From Actinoplanes xinjiangensis (GTDB lineage Bacteria > Actinomycetota > Actinomycetes > Mycobacteriales > Micromonosporaceae): 64,000 nt of DNA. Shown in pieces: positions 1 through 8,633 of this stretch (the stretch's first letter is position 1; each line of letters starts with the position of its first letter). Below the pieces are notes generated by a model. The model was not told the origin of the DNA, ran no database searches, and worked only from the letters and a program-made list of their open reading frames with translations. The translations under genes were made by a program, and so were the position numbers. Location: contig NZ_QGGR01000035.1 in assembly GCF_003148685.1 (NCBI RefSeq), positions 1 to 64,000 of the forward strand. The letters run 5' to 3'.

Positions 1-611
1 GCCGCCGACACCGATCTCTGGTTCGACAACGTCTGGGTCACCGACTCCACCCCCGTCGAGTGCGGCCGGTCAAGACCGACCGTGAAACGCTCCGAGCTGG
101 CCGGCTGGGCCGTCTACGGCTACTGCTCGTCACACTCACGCTTCTTCTGGGGCCTGCGGCTCCACCTGATCTGCACGCCGCGGGCTTACCGATCTCCTGG
201 TCACTCGCCGATGCGAAGGCCGACGAACGGCAGGTCCTGGCCGCTGCTCTGGAAGAAGATCCCGGCCTGCTCGCCGCCCGCCCTGGTCAGCTGATCATCG
301 CGGACAAGGGATACGTCTGGGCCGAACTCGACCGCTGGCTCGCCGAACGCGGCGCCCGGTTGCTACGGCCGTCCTACCGCAACCGCACCCCACGACCCGG
401 CGAGCACCTACTCAAACCCGTACGCCAGCTGATCGAGTCGGTCAACGACACCTTGAAAGGCCAACTCGACCTGGAACTGCACGGCGGCCGCAGCATCGAA
501 GGCGTCGGTGCCCGCGTCGCCCAAAGACTGCTCGCCATGACCGCCGCGATCTGGCACAACCGCGCCACCGGCCAACCCTTGACCAGGTCATTGATCGCCT
601 ACGACCACTGA
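1..611 (+). pseudogene. IS982-family transposase, frameshifted, 5' end outside window
   Basis: The reading frame open at base 1 encodes a transposase catalytic region (WVTDSTPVECGRS, then SRFFWGLRLHLICTP). About base 177-182 the coding signal moves to the frame that continues with GLPISWSLADAK, LIIADKGY, RQLIESVNDTLKGQLDLE and ends at TGA 609-611. The text around the switch fits the loss of one G from an expected CCG-GCG-GGC run. The fragments match actinobacterial IS982-type DDE transposases as I remember them. Without recoding the protein is cut off soon after the shift, so I call a pseudogene. Programmed frameshifting is possible but not usual for this family. The other end of the element lies outside the window. 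Confidence 0.8.
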
Positions 612-1383
612 CCTGGGTTAGGACTTACTCGTCTAGTGCCGGCCGAGCCCACGACGAGACAGACGCGGTCGACACGCTGAAGCTCGTCTTATCCAAACTA
701 CCGACTTGACCTACGTGTCCAGGCAAGGACTAAAGCACCGGGAATGGGACGGCAGATGGTTCCGCCACGACGTCCTCATTTGCCGCGATCCGCGCGCCGA
801 CCGGCCGCCGTCAGGGCCGCTGGCCGGCGGTTCACGCACCTGCGTCTTATCGTGCCGACGAGAGGGCTTTCACAGACCCACGCTCTCGCGGAGATCATCC
901 GCGACGGCAGGTGCGCCCCGGAGTGGAGGCTGTGCAACGGAGTTCGGGTAAATAGTGAGTACTACTGCCAACGAGGTCCTGGCCACGAAGACCAATACCG
1001 TCCGTGCCCGGTGGAACGAATGTACCGCGTCGACATGGCCTTGGCGTCAGACAGCGATGCCTGATCGCAACAAGGAGATGGCCGTTGAAGAACCCGACCG
1101 GCCACGAGCGGAGGATAATCATGCTCGGGGTGTTGAACCGGCTTCTTGTTCGGCCTCTGCGATATGACGGCGGGTATGAGCTACACGGTAGGAGTCGGTT
1201 CCGGTCTCGATGATATTGCCGCCAAAGGGAGCCGGTCGACGATCGCGGCGTAGAGCTGAGGTCGGTGCGCTGACCTACTCCGGCTACGGCACGACCGACC
1301 AGCTGATCGCCCACAGGCGAAGAAGGCCCGGCGGTCGTTTATCGGATGCTCACTTCCTGAGAGTCTCGATACGATCATCCCCG
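612..1383. other. Gene-poor stretch, no supportable gene
   Basis: This stretch of about 770 bases lies between the transposase remnant and the NB-ARC/WD40 gene. Short open frames occur on both strands, but none has a plausible Shine-Dalgarno site plus family-like protein sequence. The frame of the downstream gene stays open back to 1210, but that leader is Arg-rich and unlike a protein start. The right-hand inverted repeat of the IS probably lies in the first few tens of bases after 611; I cannot prove it without the left end. Confidence 0.5.
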
Positions 1384-3675
1384 ATGATCGACTTCGAGCG
1401 GCTGGACCGCGCCCTCACCGGAACCGCACGCGTCGTGGGCCTGGTCGGGCCACCGGGCTCGGGTCGCACCGCGCTGGCCAGCGCGTACTGCGCCCGGCCC
1501 GAGATCATCCGGCGTTTCCGCGGCATCGGCCGGATCTCGCTCGGCACGCCCCCTGACACACCCGGGTGGTTGCCATGGCCGGACTCACCGGCCGCCGCGG
1601 AGCTGACCCTCCAGATCGCGCGGACCCTGAAGCAGTGGGGCAGCCACGAGCCACGCCGGTATCACCAGATGCGCGAGCCGGTCGCCGCGGATCAGGCCGC
1701 CGCGGAGCTGGCGGCCTGGGGTGACGGCCGACTGCTCGTGGTCGACGAGGTGGTGAGCGCCGAGCAGGTGGCGATGTTCGAGGGCTATCAGCGGCGGGGC
1801 CGGTTGCTGCTGATCACCGAGCACGTGTCGCTCTTGCCCCGCGGCGCCGTCGTGGTGTGGGCGCCGTCGCCGCCTGGCGAGCCCGGCCCACGGCCTGAAC
1901 CACGCCCCCTGCCGGAACCGAACCCCCTGGTCACCGATCCACGATGGATGTCCGAGCGGCTCGCGGAGGACGGCGCGCCGGGGCTCGCCGCCGACCTGGC
2001 GCTGGCGTGGGCGGCACGGGCGGATCCGGCGGTGGTCGCGGTGGCCCGGACGCTGCGGGACGAGGAGGACGCCTTCGCGGCGGTACGCGAGCCCCGCACC
2101 TTGGCGGCGCTGGTGTCCGCCCTGCTGCCCGTGGCGCCCGCCGAGGAATACCGTCCCGGCCCGCCTTACCTGGTGAACCGCTGGCCGTCGCCCGGCCGCT
2201 TCGGCGCCGCCCTGATCCGCCGGATCCCCGTCGAAGAGGCCGAGAACGAACTGACCGACATCCTCGTCACCCGGAACTCCCTGTGGACCGTCACCTCGGA
2301 CCCGTTCCACGGCGGCGCCGAGATCTCGCGGTGGGAGCCGCTCAGTGGCCGCCGCCTGATCCGGCTGACGTTGAAGGAGGCAGGCGCCGTCCGCATCGCC
2401 GTGGCACCGGACGACTCCTGGCTGGCGTACTCCACGCCGTCGGACGCCGGCTTCAACGTGGCCGACCCCGTGACCCGGAGGATCCACGGTTTCATCCCGG
2501 GCCGCGTGGCGGCGGCCGCACCGGACGGCACCTGGCTCGCTGTCGCCGACGAACAGGGAGTGGTACGGATCCACGACACCGGCACGCTTTCGCTCAACCA
2601 CCAGATCTCCGTGCACTGGGCACAGGTCACCGCGCTCGCCGTCGCCCCGGACGGGTCGTGGCTGGCGAGTGCGGGCAAGGACGGCACGGTACGCATCATC
2701 GAGGTCGCCACCGGCCGGCCGGGCCGCGCCGTCACGGTCGGTGAGGTCACCCACCTCGCCGCCGTACCCGGCGGGAAGTGGCTGGCCGCGGCGGGGCCGT
2801 ACGGGGTGCACCTCATTCAACCGTCAACCGGCCGGAACCGGCGGATCCATGCCGGCGGGGGCGTACCGCACGCGCTCGCCGTCGCCGGGGACGGCTCCTG
2901 GCTGGCCGCCGCATACGACGGCGCGGGCCTGCTGGTCTTCGACACCACCACCGGCGATCTCCGGCACGCCCCGCCGGTGCCGGCCGGCTTCTTCCCCCGC
3001 TGGTCGCGGGTGCGGCTGGCGGCGGCGCCGGATGGCTCGTGGCTGGCGGCCGGGAACCCGATGCGGATCTACGATCCGGTCACCGGCGAGCACCGGGGCG
3101 GCTTCCCGGCCGAGACGTGGTCGTCGCGGGCCGTCGCGCCGGACGGATCCTGGATGGCCGCGCACGCCGGCCATGATGTGGTGATCCTCGACCTGCACGC
3201 CCGGCCCGTCCCGGGCGCCGAGCCGGGGCACGCCGACCTCTTCCAGGATCTCTTCGTGGCGCCGGACGGCTCGTGGCTGGCGACCCGGTCGGCACAGGAG
3301 GCGCCACGGTTCTGGGATGCCACCAATGGCCGCCGCCTACCCGTGCAGGCAGCCGACGTCACGTTCGAGGCCACGCCGACGGCGGAGACCGGCGACGCCG
3401 TCCGGAGCGCGCATGACGGCCACACCATCATCAGCGCCGATGTCTCACCGGACGGGCGTTGGCTCGCGGTGCTCGACCTCCCCGACGCCTATCACCGGCG
3501 GCTCAGGCATTCCTGGCTCCGGGTGTACGACCGGGCGGCCTCGCTCGAAGTCGCCGCGGTGCCGGTCCTGGAGATCGCTCTCGGGTGCCGGTGGAGCCCG
3601 GACGGTACCGCCCTCTTCGTCTGGGGCGGAGACGGCGTGCAGGGCTTCACCTGGGTGACTCAGTCCCGGGTGTAG
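1384..3675 (+). CDS. NB-ARC-type P-loop NTPase with C-terminal WD40-like propeller
   Basis: This 763-residue protein has a nucleotide-binding module at its very N-terminus: GPPGSGRT at residues 22-29 (Walker A, with Arg in the usual Lys position), RLLVVDEV near 120 (Walker B) and RLLLITEH (sensor 1). A helical stretch follows. From about residue 285 to the end there are around ten blades carrying APDGSWLA-like motifs, which suggests a beta-propeller. This is the STAND/AP-ATPase plan without the usual N-terminal effector domain, so its output is unknown. ATG 1384 is chosen because the upstream in-frame extension to 1210 looks non-coding. It stands alone. Signalling or defence roles are known for the family but are not shown here. 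Confidence 0.85.
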   Translation: MIDFERLDRALTGTARVVGLVGPPGSGRTALASAYCARPEIIRRFRGIGRISLGTPPDTPGWLPWPDSPAAAELTLQIARTLKQWGSHEPRRYHQMREPVAADQAAAELAAWGDGRLLVVDEVVSAEQVAMFEGYQRRGRLLLITEHVSLLPRGAVVVWAPSPPGEPGPRPEPRPLPEPNPLVTDPRWMSERLAEDGAPGLAADLALAWAARADPAVVAVARTLRDEEDAFAAVREPRTLAALVSALLPVAPAEEYRPGPPYLVNRWPSPGRFGAALIRRIPVEEAENELTDILVTRNSLWTVTSDPFHGGAEISRWEPLSGRRLIRLTLKEAGAVRIAVAPDDSWLAYSTPSDAGFNVADPVTRRIHGFIPGRVAAAAPDGTWLAVADEQGVVRIHDTGTLSLNHQISVHWAQVTALAVAPDGSWLASAGKDGTVRIIEVATGRPGRAVTVGEVTHLAAVPGGKWLAAAGPYGVHLIQPSTGRNRRIHAGGGVPHALAVAGDGSWLAAAYDGAGLLVFDTTTGDLRHAPPVPAGFFPRWSRVRLAAAPDGSWLAAGNPMRIYDPVTGEHRGGFPAETWSSRAVAPDGSWMAAHAGHDVVILDLHARPVPGAEPGHADLFQDLFVAPDGSWLATRSAQEAPRFWDATNGRRLPVQAADVTFEATPTAETGDAVRSAHDGHTIISADVSPDGRWLAVLDLPDAYHRRLRHSWLRVYDRAASLEVAAVPVLEIALGCRWSPDGTALFVWGGDGVQGFTWVTQSRV

Positions 3676-3975
3676 TGGACCACGGCGCGGCGGTCACCGA
3701 CGGGCGCATCGGTCCTGGTCGTCGAGTGGCTCGTTCCGCGGGCGAGGCACCGGCCGTGTGTCGGTCGCCCCGATCTCGTTCTCGCCGGGTCGGTGCTCGC
3801 GGTGACGCCGATCGTCTACGGCGAATTCGACCAACGGCCGCCGGCCCCCGTCCCGCCGCGGTGAGCGGCCGAGCTGCGTGCCACCCGGCCGAACCGACCG
3901 CACCGACGGAGACGGGGTGCCGGTTACCTGCATGGGCGGCTGATGGTCAGCTGTGTTGTCGCCGAAAGGAAGAAC

Positions 3976-4626
3976 ATGCGTATCCGCCGCATCGTCGATC
4001 TGTCCGTGCCGGTCGGCTCCGGGACCCAGGTGTATCCGGGCGACCCCGAACCACGGCTGAACGTGCACGCCACGGTGCCGGCGGACGGTTTCAACCTGCT
4101 GCACGTCCAGATGGGCTCGCAGACCGGCACCCACGTCGACGCCCCCTACCACTTCCGCGACGACGGTCTCCGCCTGCACGAACTCGACCTGGGACTGTTC
4201 ACCGGGCCGGGGGTGGTCCTCGACGTCCGCGGCCTGGCACCCCGCACGCAGATCACGTCGGACATCATCGACCCGGCCGGGCTCGGGCCCGGCGTGATCG
4301 CGCTGATCTGCACCGGATGGTCGCGGTTCTACGGCACCGAGGCGTACTTCGACCATCCGTACCTCGACGCGGACGCCTGCCGCAAGATGCTCGAACTGGG
4401 TGTCCGCACGTTCTGCATCGACGCGATCAACATCGACGAGACCCCCTCACCGATCGGCTACCCGGTCCACCACCTGATCGCCCGGGCCGGCGGGGTGATC
4501 GGCGAGAACCTCCGCAACCTGGAGATGATCGACTTCCCCGATCCTCTGGTCTCCTGCCTTCCGATCGCTTTGGAGGACGCGGACGGGGCGCCGGTACGGG
4601 CGGTCGCGTACGAGGTGGAGGACTGA
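3976..4626 (+). CDS. Cyclase-family protein (kynurenine formamidase-like metal hydrolase)
   Basis: The 216-residue protein shows the family signature GTHVDAPYHF near residues 51-60 (HxGTHxDxPxH type, divalent-metal binding), with IDAINIDE and PVHHLIARAGGVIGENL further on. Members hydrolyse N-formylkynurenine, isatin or similar cyclic or amide substrates in the cytosol; this substrate cannot be read from the sequence. ATG 3976 is preceded by GAAAGGAAG, a good ribosome site. An upstream ATG at 3943 is less well placed. No kynurenine-pathway neighbours are visible, so a role in tryptophan catabolism is not supported by context. Confidence 0.88.
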   Translation: MRIRRIVDLSVPVGSGTQVYPGDPEPRLNVHATVPADGFNLLHVQMGSQTGTHVDAPYHFRDDGLRLHELDLGLFTGPGVVLDVRGLAPRTQITSDIIDPAGLGPGVIALICTGWSRFYGTEAYFDHPYLDADACRKMLELGVRTFCIDAINIDETPSPIGYPVHHLIARAGGVIGENLRNLEMIDFPDPLVSCLPIALEDADGAPVRAVAYEVED

Positions 4627-4887
4627 CCGGACCAGCCGGGTGGCCCGGCCTACTTGCTCGGGCGGCCGTTGCGTCCCGCGGGAACGGTTCGGCCGACCGC
4701 GGGCCGCACACCGTGCCCACGCCTGCGCTCAGGGCACCGATGATCTGCTCGGTGAGCCGTTCACCGCCTCCGGCCTCGACCGGGCGGCCGAACGCCTGCT
4801 GAACCGGCCGGGCCGTCCCGCGAACCGGCTGCGCGGGAACCGGCCGACCGACGAGCGGGCGCCGGCCGGTGTCCCGGACCGGGAAGC

Positions 4888-5595
4888 CTAGGTGAGGCCG
4901 GCGGCCAGGCCGGCGGTGATCAGCAGGCCCAGGCCGTTGGTGGCCCAGTGCAGCGCGGCCGCGGCCAGCAGACTGCCGCTGCGGCGGCGCAGCTCGCACA
5001 GGAGCAGGCCGGCCAGGGCGGTGAACCCCACCGCGCCGGCGACGGCGAGGACCTGGCCGGCCAGGCCGCTGCCGAAGACCGAGCCGACCGCCCCGTTGGC
5101 GCTGTTGAGCTGCAGGGACGGCAGGATGTGCCACAGCCCGAACAGCACCGACGACGTGATGCTGGCCCAGACCGCGCCGCGGTGGCGGTTGATCAGGCCC
5201 ATCAGGACGCCGCGGAAGGCCACCTCCTCCAGCAGGACCGTGCCGAGCGGGACGACCACGAACGCGGTGAGCAGGGCGGCGCTCAGGTGCAGGTGATAGC
5301 GGACGTCCTGGAACGCGGGGCGGGTGAGCGGGATGGCGGCCCCGACGGCGTAGACGACGGCGACCGCCGCGACGGCGCCGAGGGCGTATTTCAGGCCGGG
5401 GACCAGGGTACGGCGGGACAGTCCGAGTTCGTGCCAGGTGAGGCCGGTGCGGCGGGCGAACAGGACCAGCCCCAGCGCGACCAGCGGGCCGGCGATCAGG
5501 CCGGTGCCGGGCGGGCCGTACTTGTTGGCGACGTTGACCGTGGCGAGGACGGCCACGACGGCGCCGATGACGAGGAGGAGGCGGGGGCGGGTCAC
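4888..5595 (-). CDS. CPBP (Abi) family intramembrane glutamic protease
   Basis: This 235-residue polytopic membrane protein has the three CPBP motifs in order: EEVAFRG, FGLWH (FxxxH) and HWATN (HxxxN). In the family these form the membrane-embedded glutamate active site. Roughly seven to eight hydrophobic segments are seen. Homologues include Rce1-like CAAX proteases and bacteriocin self-immunity proteins; the substrate here is unknown. It is monocistronic as far as I can see, convergent with the cyclase gene and upstream of the amidohydrolase on the same strand with a 62-base gap. Confidence 0.88.
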   Translation of the reverse strand: MTRPRLLLVIGAVVAVLATVNVANKYGPPGTGLIAGPLVALGLVLFARRTGLTWHELGLSRRTLVPGLKYALGAVAAVAVVYAVGAAIPLTRPAFQDVRYHLHLSAALLTAFVVVPLGTVLLEEVAFRGVLMGLINRHRGAVWASITSSVLFGLWHILPSLQLNSANGAVGSVFGSGLAGQVLAVAGAVGFTALAGLLLCELRRRSGSLLAAAALHWATNGLGLLITAGLAAGLT

Positions 5596-5657
5596 GAGGA
5601 GAAGAGGTTACCCGGCAACCGCGGGACAATTCGAAAAATCGTGACGGCGTGTGAACT

Positions 5658-6803
5658 TCAACTCGTCACGGACAGAATCCGGCGGGTGGCGTGACGGAGT
5701 TCGGGCAGGTCGACGACGGTGAGGCGGCCGTCGCGTTTGACGACGGTGCCGTCGACGATCACGGTGTGCACATCCGGTACACCCAGACAGGTGACGACCG
5801 CGCCGGTGACGTCGGCGTCGCCGGGCAGGTGGGCCAGGCCGTCGAGCAGGACGAGGTCGGCGCGGCGGCCGGGCTCGATCAGGCCGATCTCGTCACCGAG
5901 ACCGATCGCGCGGGCGCTGTCGATCGTGACGGTGGCCAGCAGGTCGGCGGCGGGGTGCATGGTGGCGGTGGCCATCCGGTGCTGGCGCAGGGTGTCGCGC
6001 ATCGGCTCGAACAGGTCCGGTGGGGCGTTGACCGCGACGTCCGTCCCGAGCCCGGCCCGGCCGCCCGCCTCGGTGAACGTGGTCCACGGTGACCGACCGT
6101 GACCCATGGTGGCCTCGACGACGGGGGTGATGGTGACACCCGTCCCGGAGTCGGCGAGCAGTTGCGCCTCGTCGGCGGTCAGGCCGTTGAGGTGGACCAG
6201 ATGCAGGTGCGGGCCGAGCAGGCCGGCGTCGGACAGCGCCTGCACCTGACCGACGCCGCCACCCGTGTGCATGGTGGCGAGAACACCGCTCTCTCTGGCG
6301 AGCAGGATGCCGCCTCTTGCGTCGTCGAAGGAACCCATGGCCGTACAGAAAACGGCTTTGGCCTGGGTGACGCGCCCGCGTGAGGCGGCCGGATGATCGT
6401 GACTGACGACGGCGCGGATGCCGGAGACGCCGTAGGCGTCGAAGACCGCCTCGGCGTGCGAGGGTGACCGGATCACATTGCAGAAGTCGAGGACCGTGGT
6501 GATGCCCGCGTCGAGGGCCTCGGCGGCGCCGAGCAGCGTCGCGAGGTGCGCCTGCTCCGGCGTCGGGCGGCGGCTCAGCACCGCGTCGAAGTAGCCGGGC
6601 AGGGTCATGTCGGGGCCGAGGCCACGCAGCGGCGCCTGCCAGACGTGCCGGTGGCCGTCGACGAAGCCGGGTGCCGCGACGAGCCCGGTCGCGTCGATCA
6701 CCTCGGCCGGCACACCGTGCGGCTCGACGAATCTGCCGCCGTCGATGCCGATGTCGGCGTGGCCACCGGAGAGCAGCCGGGCGTTCCGGATCAGAAGATC
6801 CAC
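5658..6803 (-). CDS. Amidohydrolase, cytosine deaminase/ATZ-TRZ type
   Basis: The 381-residue protein is a metal-dependent hydrolase of the amidohydrolase superfamily. It has GFVDGHRHVWQ (HxH metal motif on strand 1), MHTGGGVG, HLVHLNGL and GTDVAVN (active-site Asp), and ends with a conserved GLIEPGRRADLVLLD strand. Such enzymes deaminate or dechlorinate purine/pyrimidine/triazine rings; the substrate is not resolved. GTG 6803 is chosen because GGGAGG precedes it and the protein then begins DLLIRNARLL, typical for the family. It is divergent from a MarR regulator with a palindromic site between them, so it is probably controlled by that regulator. Confidence 0.88.
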   Translation of the reverse strand: MDLLIRNARLLSGGHADIGIDGGRFVEPHGVPAEVIDATGLVAAPGFVDGHRHVWQAPLRGLGPDMTLPGYFDAVLSRRPTPEQAHLATLLGAAEALDAGITTVLDFCNVIRSPSHAEAVFDAYGVSGIRAVVSHDHPAASRGRVTQAKAVFCTAMGSFDDARGGILLARESGVLATMHTGGGVGQVQALSDAGLLGPHLHLVHLNGLTADEAQLLADSGTGVTITPVVEATMGHGRSPWTTFTEAGGRAGLGTDVAVNAPPDLFEPMRDTLRQHRMATATMHPAADLLATVTIDSARAIGLGDEIGLIEPGRRADLVLLDGLAHLPGDADVTGAVVTCLGVPDVHTVIVDGTVVKRDGRLTVVDLPELRHATRRILSVTS

Positions 6804-6814
6804 AATTCCTCCCT

Positions 6815-6852
6815 GGAAAGCTTTTCTGAAAGCTATTACAGAAGCTTTCTCC
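6815..6852. promoter_or_regulatory. Palindromic operator between amidohydrolase and MarR genes
   Basis: The 69-base divergent gap holds an AT-rich cluster of nested repeats. AGCTTT-N4-AAAGCT lies at 6819-6834, and GAAAGCT-N8-AGCTTTC follows to 6849. The half-site AAAGCTT recurs several times. Position and symmetry fit a MarR dimer site controlling both genes. This is inferred from layout, not shown by binding data. Confidence 0.6.
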
Positions 6853-6872
6853 AGCGCAAGTAGGATCTCCTC

Positions 6873-7373
6873 GTGGCCAGGGACGTGGTGGACGAGATCG
6901 CCGGAGCATGGAGCGCCGAGCTGCCCGGCGTCGTCGGCGTCGAGCTGGCGGTCGGCAAACGCGCGGCGCGGCTGGCCGCCCTGCTCAACGCGCCGGTCGA
7001 GGCCCGGCTGGCGCGGCTCGGCCTCACGAAGGCGGAGTACGACATCCTCGCCGTCCTGCGCTCGGCCGGCGAACCCTACCGGCTGCGGCCGTCGGTGCTC
7101 GCCCAGCGGCTCGCCCTCACCTCCGGCGGCACCAGCAACGTGCTGCGCCGGCTCACCACCGCCGGCCTGATCGAACGCGACCCGGACCCCTCGGACGCCC
7201 GCAGCTCCTGGGTGCGCCTGTCCCCCACCGGCGTCGACCGGGCCGAGGAGGCGGTCCGCGCCGCGAGCGCCGCCCAGGCCGCCCTGCTGCGCGACGTCCC
7301 GCCCGAAGTGACGACCGCCGCGATCACCAGCCTGCGGGCGATCCTCGTCGCGCTCGGCGACACCGCGGACTGA
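6873..7373 (+). CDS. MarR-family transcriptional regulator
   Basis: This 166-residue winged-helix regulator has the MarR core: LGLTKAEYDILAVLRS, then PSVLAQRLALTSGGTSNVLRRL (recognition helix) and GLIERDPDPSDARSSWVRLSPTG (wing). The helices at each end would form the dimer interface. The start is GTG 6873. It is transcribed divergently from the amidohydrolase and shares a palindromic gap with it, so a ligand of the hydrolase pathway may be the inducer (inference). Other winged-helix families fit less well because of the RxxDxRS wing. Confidence 0.88.
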   Translation: MARDVVDEIAGAWSAELPGVVGVELAVGKRAARLAALLNAPVEARLARLGLTKAEYDILAVLRSAGEPYRLRPSVLAQRLALTSGGTSNVLRRLTTAGLIERDPDPSDARSSWVRLSPTGVDRAEEAVRAASAAQAALLRDVPPEVTTAAITSLRAILVALGDTAD

Positions 7374-7553
7374 CCGCGGGACGCCGTCTCCCCGGAGGCC
7401 GGATCCGCCCTGGTCCGGGGCCCTGCCGGCCGGCGCGGGCCGGCCACGTGGGCCCGAGATCTCCACGCACGGTCATTAACTGATCGCCGTTTGAACCGTC
7501 GACGCTACGTGTCCGTACCTTCCACGGGGAATCACATCGATGGGGAGACGGGT

Positions 7554-8594
7554 GTGGTGGAGCGGAACGACGGGCAGCGCCCGAGACTGCGGATCGCCGG
7601 CTACGTGTCCGGCCACGCGGAACCCGTGGCCGGCCCGGAACCCGCCTCGGTCGCCGAGGCCGGGACGGCACCGCGCCCGCGGCCCCCGGCCCTGCCCAAC
7701 ATCTCCGACTACTGGCCCGACCGGACCCGCCCGGCACCGGAGTTCGAGACCCCCGCACCGGGCCGGAGCCGCCGGCGCAAGCGGCCGGTCATCGCCGCCG
7801 GGCTGCTCGCCGGGCTGGTGATCACCGGCACCCTGCTGCTGACCCGGCCGGACGACGATCCGGACCGGCGGGACCTCGCCGCACCGGCCGCGACCACCCC
7901 CACCACCACGCCGGTCACCACGGCCCCGGTGAGCATCGCGCCGAGTGCGACGCCCACCGCGGCGCCCACCACGACGCGGCCGCTGCCGCCACCGTCACCA
8001 CCGCCGGCCGAGCGGATCACCGCGGCGAAGTTCGAACTCACCACCGGTGTCAGCCGGCTCGACGTGCGCACCGCCGACCTGGACGGCGACGACTTCCGGG
8101 TCTCCACCCCGAAGGACTCCGGCCTGGACGTGGACGCCGACTTCGACGACGGCACGCTGCGGGTCAGCGCCGAACCCGACGGCAGGGAGAACGGCAGCGG
8201 CCGGATCGACGTGCTGCTCAGCGAGGACATCGTATGGCGGCTGCGGATGGTTGCCGGGGTGCACACCGCGTCGTTCGACATGGCCGCCGGCACGGTCGGT
8301 GACATCGACCTGATCGGCGGGGCGCAGACCGTCGAGATCGAGTTGGGCCGCCTGGACCGGACCCTGCCCATCCTGATGGCCGGCGGCGTGCACACCTGGA
8401 AGATCCGGACGTCCGGGAAGGTCCCGGTGAAACTGGCGCTGAGCACCGGCGCCGGTGACGTCACCCTCTACGGCGACGAGAAGGGCGGCGTGCGCGCCGG
8501 CACCACGATCCGCAAGGGCGATCTGGGCGACGAACCGGGCCTGAACATCGACGCCGAGGCCGGCATCGGCTTCCTGGACGTCTCCCGCGACTGA
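7554..8594 (+). CDS. Single-pass membrane protein with extracellular beta-rich domain
   Basis: This protein of about 346 residues has a cytoplasmic Pro-rich N-terminus, a basic stretch RSRRRKRP, one transmembrane helix, then a Thr/Pro/Ala-rich linker. Its C-terminal domain of about 190 residues is rich in short beta strands (LDVRTADLDGDDF, GGAQTVEIELG, GAGDVTLYGDEKGG) and resembles the adhesin-like repeats of DUF4097-type proteins. GTG 7554 is favoured because GGGGAG sits six bases upstream; an upstream TTG at 7491 lacks such a site. The function is unknown. It is probably surface exposed and is followed by the convergent MFS gene. Confidence 0.75.
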   Translation: MVERNDGQRPRLRIAGYVSGHAEPVAGPEPASVAEAGTAPRPRPPALPNISDYWPDRTRPAPEFETPAPGRSRRRKRPVIAAGLLAGLVITGTLLLTRPDDDPDRRDLAAPAATTPTTTPVTTAPVSIAPSATPTAAPTTTRPLPPPSPPPAERITAAKFELTTGVSRLDVRTADLDGDDFRVSTPKDSGLDVDADFDDGTLRVSAEPDGRENGSGRIDVLLSEDIVWRLRMVAGVHTASFDMAAGTVGDIDLIGGAQTVEIELGRLDRTLPILMAGGVHTWKIRTSGKVPVKLALSTGAGDVTLYGDEKGGVRAGTTIRKGDLGDEPGLNIDAEAGIGFLDVSRD

Positions 8595-8633
8595 CCGCCG
8601 GATCGGTGGCGCCGGACGTCATGACGGCTCCCC

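Noticed and set aside
3459-4802. A 447-residue + frame overlapping the WD40 and cyclase genes
   Set aside because: Arg/Pro/Gly-rich out-of-frame shadow with no domain; both overlapped genes have clear family motifs.
4640-4891. An 83-residue + frame between the cyclase and CPBP genes
   Set aside because: No ribosome site and no recognisable family; its short GC-rich sequence is not enough to call a gene.
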